From contig NC_092096.1 in assembly GCF_045679555.1 (NCBI RefSeq), forward strand, positions 27,536,364-27,600,363: a DNA stretch of 64,000 nt, in the 5' to 3' direction. Both the position numbers and the translations under genes were made by a program. The notes under the pieces were generated by a model that did no database searches, was not told the DNA's origin, and was given only the letters and a program-made list of their open reading frames with translations. Each line of letters begins with the position of its first letter. Position 1 is the first letter of the stretch. Source of the stretch: Salvelinus alpinus. Lineage: Eukaryota > Chordata > Actinopteri > Salmoniformes > Salmonidae. Shown in pieces: positions 60,869 through 64,000 of this stretch.

Positions 60869-63791
60869 ACCCAAGTCAAGGGAACAGCTACCAGGAGAAC
60901 TTCAGCTGCTCTGAGAGTAACTCTGAGAGCAGTGCTACAGAAGAGGAATCAGACAGTGATGCAGCAGGACCCAGGCAGAGGCACACGCCATCTACCTCAG
61001 CCCACTGTCAGGAGGTCAGTATATCAAGCATCCTATTTTTTTGTCGTTTCAATCTGGGGCTCAAATGAAACCTTTTACGTAAAAAATAAATAAAATAGCC
61101 TGTACAAATGAACTGTTCAACTTTACAAACGGCACCCCATATAATTCCTTCTAAAAAGAAAAGTGTGAACAATATGATATCATATAATATGGTAATTTAG
61201 CGGATGGTTTTACCCTAACCCTTATTCTAACATATATTAAATAGTTTTTTTTCTCAATCTACAAACAATACCCATAATGACAAAGCAAAAACTGGTTTTT
61301 AGACATTTTTGCAAATGTATAAAACATTTCAAATATGAAATATGACATCTACGTAAGTATTCAGATCCTTTACTCAGTAGTTTGTTGAAGAATGTTTGGC
61401 AGCGATTACAGCATTGAGTCTTCTTGGGTATGGCGCTACAAGCTTGGCACACCTATATCTGGGGAGTTTCTCCCATTATTTTCTGCAGATCGTCTCAAGC
61501 TCTGTCAGGTTGGATGGGGAGCGTTGCTGCACAGCTATTTCAAGTCTCTCCAGAGATGTTCGATCGGGTTCAAGTCCGGGCTCTGGCTGGGCCGCTCAAG
61601 GACATTGAGACTTGTCCCGAAGACACTCCTGTGTTGTCTTGGCTGTGTGCTTAGGGTCGTTGTCCTGTTGGAAGGTGAACCTTCGCCCCAGTCTGAGGTC
61701 CTGAGCGCTCTGGAGCAGGTTTTCATCAAGGATCTCTCTGTACTTTGCTCCATTCATCTTTGCCTCGACCCTGACTAGTCTCACAGTCCCTGCCACTGAA
61801 AAAGATCCCCACAGCATGTTGCTGCCACCACCATGGTTCACCGTAGGGATGGTGCCAGGTTTTCTCCAGACGTGGCGCTTGGCATTCAGGCCAAATAGTT
61901 CAATCTTGTTTTCATCAGACCATAGAATCTTGTTTCTCTTAGTCTGAGAGTCTTTAGATGCCTTTTGGCAAACTCCCAGCGGGCTGTCATGTGCCTTTTA
62001 CTGAGGAGTGGCTTCCGTCTGGCCACTCTACCATAAAGGCCTGATTGGTGGAATGCTGCAGAGATGGTTGTCCTTCTGTAAGGTTCTCTTATCTTCTTCC
62101 TAACCAAGGCCGTTCTCCCCCGATTGCTCAGTTTGGCCAGGCCGGCCAGCTCTAGGAAGTGTCTTGGTGGTTACAAACTTCTTACATTTAAGAATAATGG
62201 AGGCCACTGTGTTCTTGTGGATCTTCAATGCTGCAGAAATGTTTTGTTACACTTCCCCAGATCTGTGCCTCGACACAATCCTTTCTCTGAGCTCTATGGA
62301 CAATTCCTTTGACCTCATGGCTTGGTTTTTGCTCTGACATGCACTGTCAACTGTGGGACTCTATATAGACAGGTACTGTATGTGCCTTTACAAATCATGT
62401 CCAATCAATTGAATTTACCACAGGTGGACTCCAATCAAGTTGTGGAAACATCTCAAGGATGATCAATGGAAACAGGATGCACCTGAGCTCAATTTCAAGT
62501 CTTATAGCAAAGGGTCTGAATACTTTTGTAAATAAGGTATTCGTTAAATGCGGAAGACACATTTCAATTGAATACATTCGGTTGGACAACTGACGAGGTA
62601 TCCCCCTTTCCCTTATTTCAGTTTTTTATTTTTAATACGTTTGCAAAAATTTCTACAAACCTGTTTTCACTTTGTCATTATGAGATATTGTGTGTAGATC
62701 GCTGTTTTGTTTTAATTCAATTTTATAATAAGGCTATAACGTAACAAAATCAAGGGGTCTAAATACTTTCCGAAGGCACTGTATATTCTGTGTAATTCAT
62801 GCGCTCATATCTATTTCAGTTTGGTTGATTATATTATATTTGATCAGGATCAGGAAGAGCCTTGCCGGTACTACAACAGTGGTCACTGCCGGGATGGGAA
62901 AAGGTGCCACTACCGACACGTCTGCAAATACGCACTGAGAGGCAACTGTCGCTATGGAGCCAAGTGTCGCCTCAAGCACCCCAGCTCCTCCTCTGACAGT
63001 GATGGAGGTGGTGGGAGGAGGGACAGGAGGAGGTCTTCATCTGGAGGTAGAAGAGGAGGTGGGAGAGAAAGGAAGAGGTCATCTGGAGGGAGAGGAGGAG
63101 GTGGGAGAGAAAGGAGGAGGTCTTCATCTGGAGGGAAAGGAGGAGGTGGGAGAGAAAGGAGGAGGTCTTCATCTGGAGGGAGAGGAGGAGACCGGGCCAG
63201 GGAAAGGTCTTCATCTAGAGGTGAGACATGTACTAGGCTGTAATAAGGTCAGGGAGGGAGGGAGGGAGGGAGAGGAGGAGACCGGGCCAGGGAAAGGTCT
63301 TCATCTAGAGGTGAGACATGTACTAGGCTGTAATAAGGTCAGGGAGGGAGGGAGGGAGGGAGAGGAGGAGACCGGGCCAGGGAAAGGTCTTCATCTAGAG
63401 GTGAGACATGTACTAGGCTGTAATAAGGTCAGGGAGGGAGGGAGGGAGTCGACAAGTTTGCTTCAATTCAATCCATAAAGCTTGAAACGTTTAGAAATGT
63501 TAATTGACCAAGACTGAAAATTGACAATGGCCTAATCAAGCTAATATGTTTGTGTTTGTGACCATGAACAGAGATATTTATGTATGCAATGAATGAGCGT
63601 GTTGGGAGCGTAATTTACCTGTTTTCATTTTGTGACTCCCTGTCAGAGGCTCAGCGTGACTTTAGCGGGCCCTACAAATGGCAGTTGGAAGATGGACATG
63701 GCTGGAAGGACATAGCCAACGATCACATTCTGGAGGCACAGTACTCCCAACCCAACAATAAGGGCATCAATATCTACAACACCCCCTACGG
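60869..63791 (+). CDS. CCCH zinc-finger/WWE-domain protein, partial at both ends
   Basis: Three coding exons joined in phase: 60869-61014 (acidic/Ser-rich, NFSCSESNSESSATEEESDS), 62848-63220, and 63647-63791, running on past the window. Exon 2 has two CX7CX5CX3H fingers (CRYYNSGHCRDGKRCHYRH, CKYALRGNCRYGAKCRLKH). About four 14-residue RRSSSGGRGGGGRE-like units follow, an RGG/RS-type low-complexity RNA-binding segment. Exon 3 starts a WWE domain (GPYKWQLEDGHGWKDI); WWE domains bind poly- or iso-ADP-ribose. CCCH plus WWE is the architecture of PARP12/ZC3HAV1-type and related proteins (family knowledge). The catalytic region, if any, lies outside. The acceptor at 62847 is chosen because the pyrimidine-richer one at 62819 gives a stop in frame. 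Upstream exons were not found. Confidence 0.8.
61195..62781 (-). mobile_element. Tc1-like transposon remnant in the CCCH/WWE intron
   Basis: Colinear with 17703-19261 (GACAAAGCAAAAAC, AGGTTGGATGGGGAGCGTTG). The right end CCGAAGGCACTG with TA is preserved; the left terminal repeat is lost. Minus-strand transposase fragments include [16 protein letters not shown] and [11 protein letters not shown], in shifted frames. Confidence 0.88.
63181..63450. repeat. 90-bp minisatellite, three copies, spanning a splice donor
   Basis: GGAGACCGGGCCAGGGAAAG recurs at 63187, 63277 and 63367. Each copy carries the exon end TCATCTAGAG and donor GTGAGACATG, followed by GGAGG repeats. The first donor (63221) ends the exon; TAA at 63241-63243 would stop read-through in the same frame. 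Confidence 0.95.
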
Positions 63792-63873
63792 GTAAGGAGA
63801 GGAAGTACACCTGATGGTGTTAGTTTAGTTCAGAGCCAGATAGGCCTACATACATTGTCTTTATATATATATA

Positions 63874-64000
63874 TGCTACCATTCAAAAGTTTGGAGCCAC
63901 TTAGAAATGTCCATGTTTTTGAAAGAAAAGCACATTTTTTGTCCATTAAAATAACATCAAATTGATCAGAAATACAGTGTAGACATTGTTAATGTTGTAA
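63874..64000. mobile_element. Left end of another Tc1-like element, cut by the window
   Basis: After an (AT)n run, CTACCATTCAAAAGTTTGGA and GCCACTTAGAAATGTCCATG are a typical Tc1 left end. The rest lies beyond the window. Confidence 0.75.

Noticed and set aside
62820-62847. Acceptor after CTATTTCAG at 62819 for the zinc-finger exon
   Set aside because: With the previous exon ending in phase 0 it gives TTT GGT TGA, a stop; the acceptor at 62847 keeps the frame.

Overview
This window is vertebrate nuclear DNA from a ray-finned fish, most likely a salmonid (Salmo, Oncorhynchus or Salvelinus). The genes have GT-AG introns. The rest is packed with Tc1-like elements, tRNA-derived SINEs, L2/CR1-like LINEs, LTR elements and long (TG)n or (GA)n tracts, a mix typical of salmonid genomes. 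The family and species call is inference from repeat types I recognise; no search was run.

Three host genes can be supported. (1) Positions 7218-30487, + strand: epiphycan (epyc), a class III small leucine-rich proteoglycan, with nine coding exons that I could join in phase to about 585 residues. Between the acidic exon and the cysteine-rich exon lie three extra phase 1-1 exons rich in Ser-Gly. All three start with the same acidic peptide, and one of them carries about 30 Ser-Gly dipeptides. (2) Positions 34251-31563, - strand: a four-exon Myb/SANT-like DNA-binding protein of about 299 residues with a long Glu/Arg-rich coiled coil. It converges on epyc. (3) Positions 60869-63791, + strand, running off the window: three exons of a protein with two CCCH zinc fingers, an Arg/Ser/Gly-rich repeat and a WWE domain.

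Layout: 1-7200 holds a TA-flanked MITE, long (TG)n and (GA)n tracts, an inverted-repeat element and a Tc1 element. 7218-30487 is epyc; its 15.9-kb first coding intron carries a nearly pristine LTR retrotransposon (8035-11430), a solo LTR, a LINE-like repeat, a local duplication, another Tc1 and a 10-bp minisatellite that ends just before the next exon. 30488-34251 holds the convergent 3' regions and the Myb/SANT gene, which has a Tc1 in its last intron. 34500-53900 is a graveyard of nested LINEs, TTAA-flanked repeats, a solo LTR, two more Tc1 elements (one nearly intact), and a miniature LTR element with two 239-bp LTRs around 63 bp. 54500-59400 is a broken LINE with two insertions and an internal duplication. 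59450-60270 is a second copy of the first MITE, split by a TTAA MITE. 60869 to the end is the CCCH/WWE gene, with a Tc1 remnant in its intron.

Most open frames outside the three genes are transposon coding remnants or open frames over simple repeats. The three genes share no evident pathway; their proximity looks like ordinary synteny.
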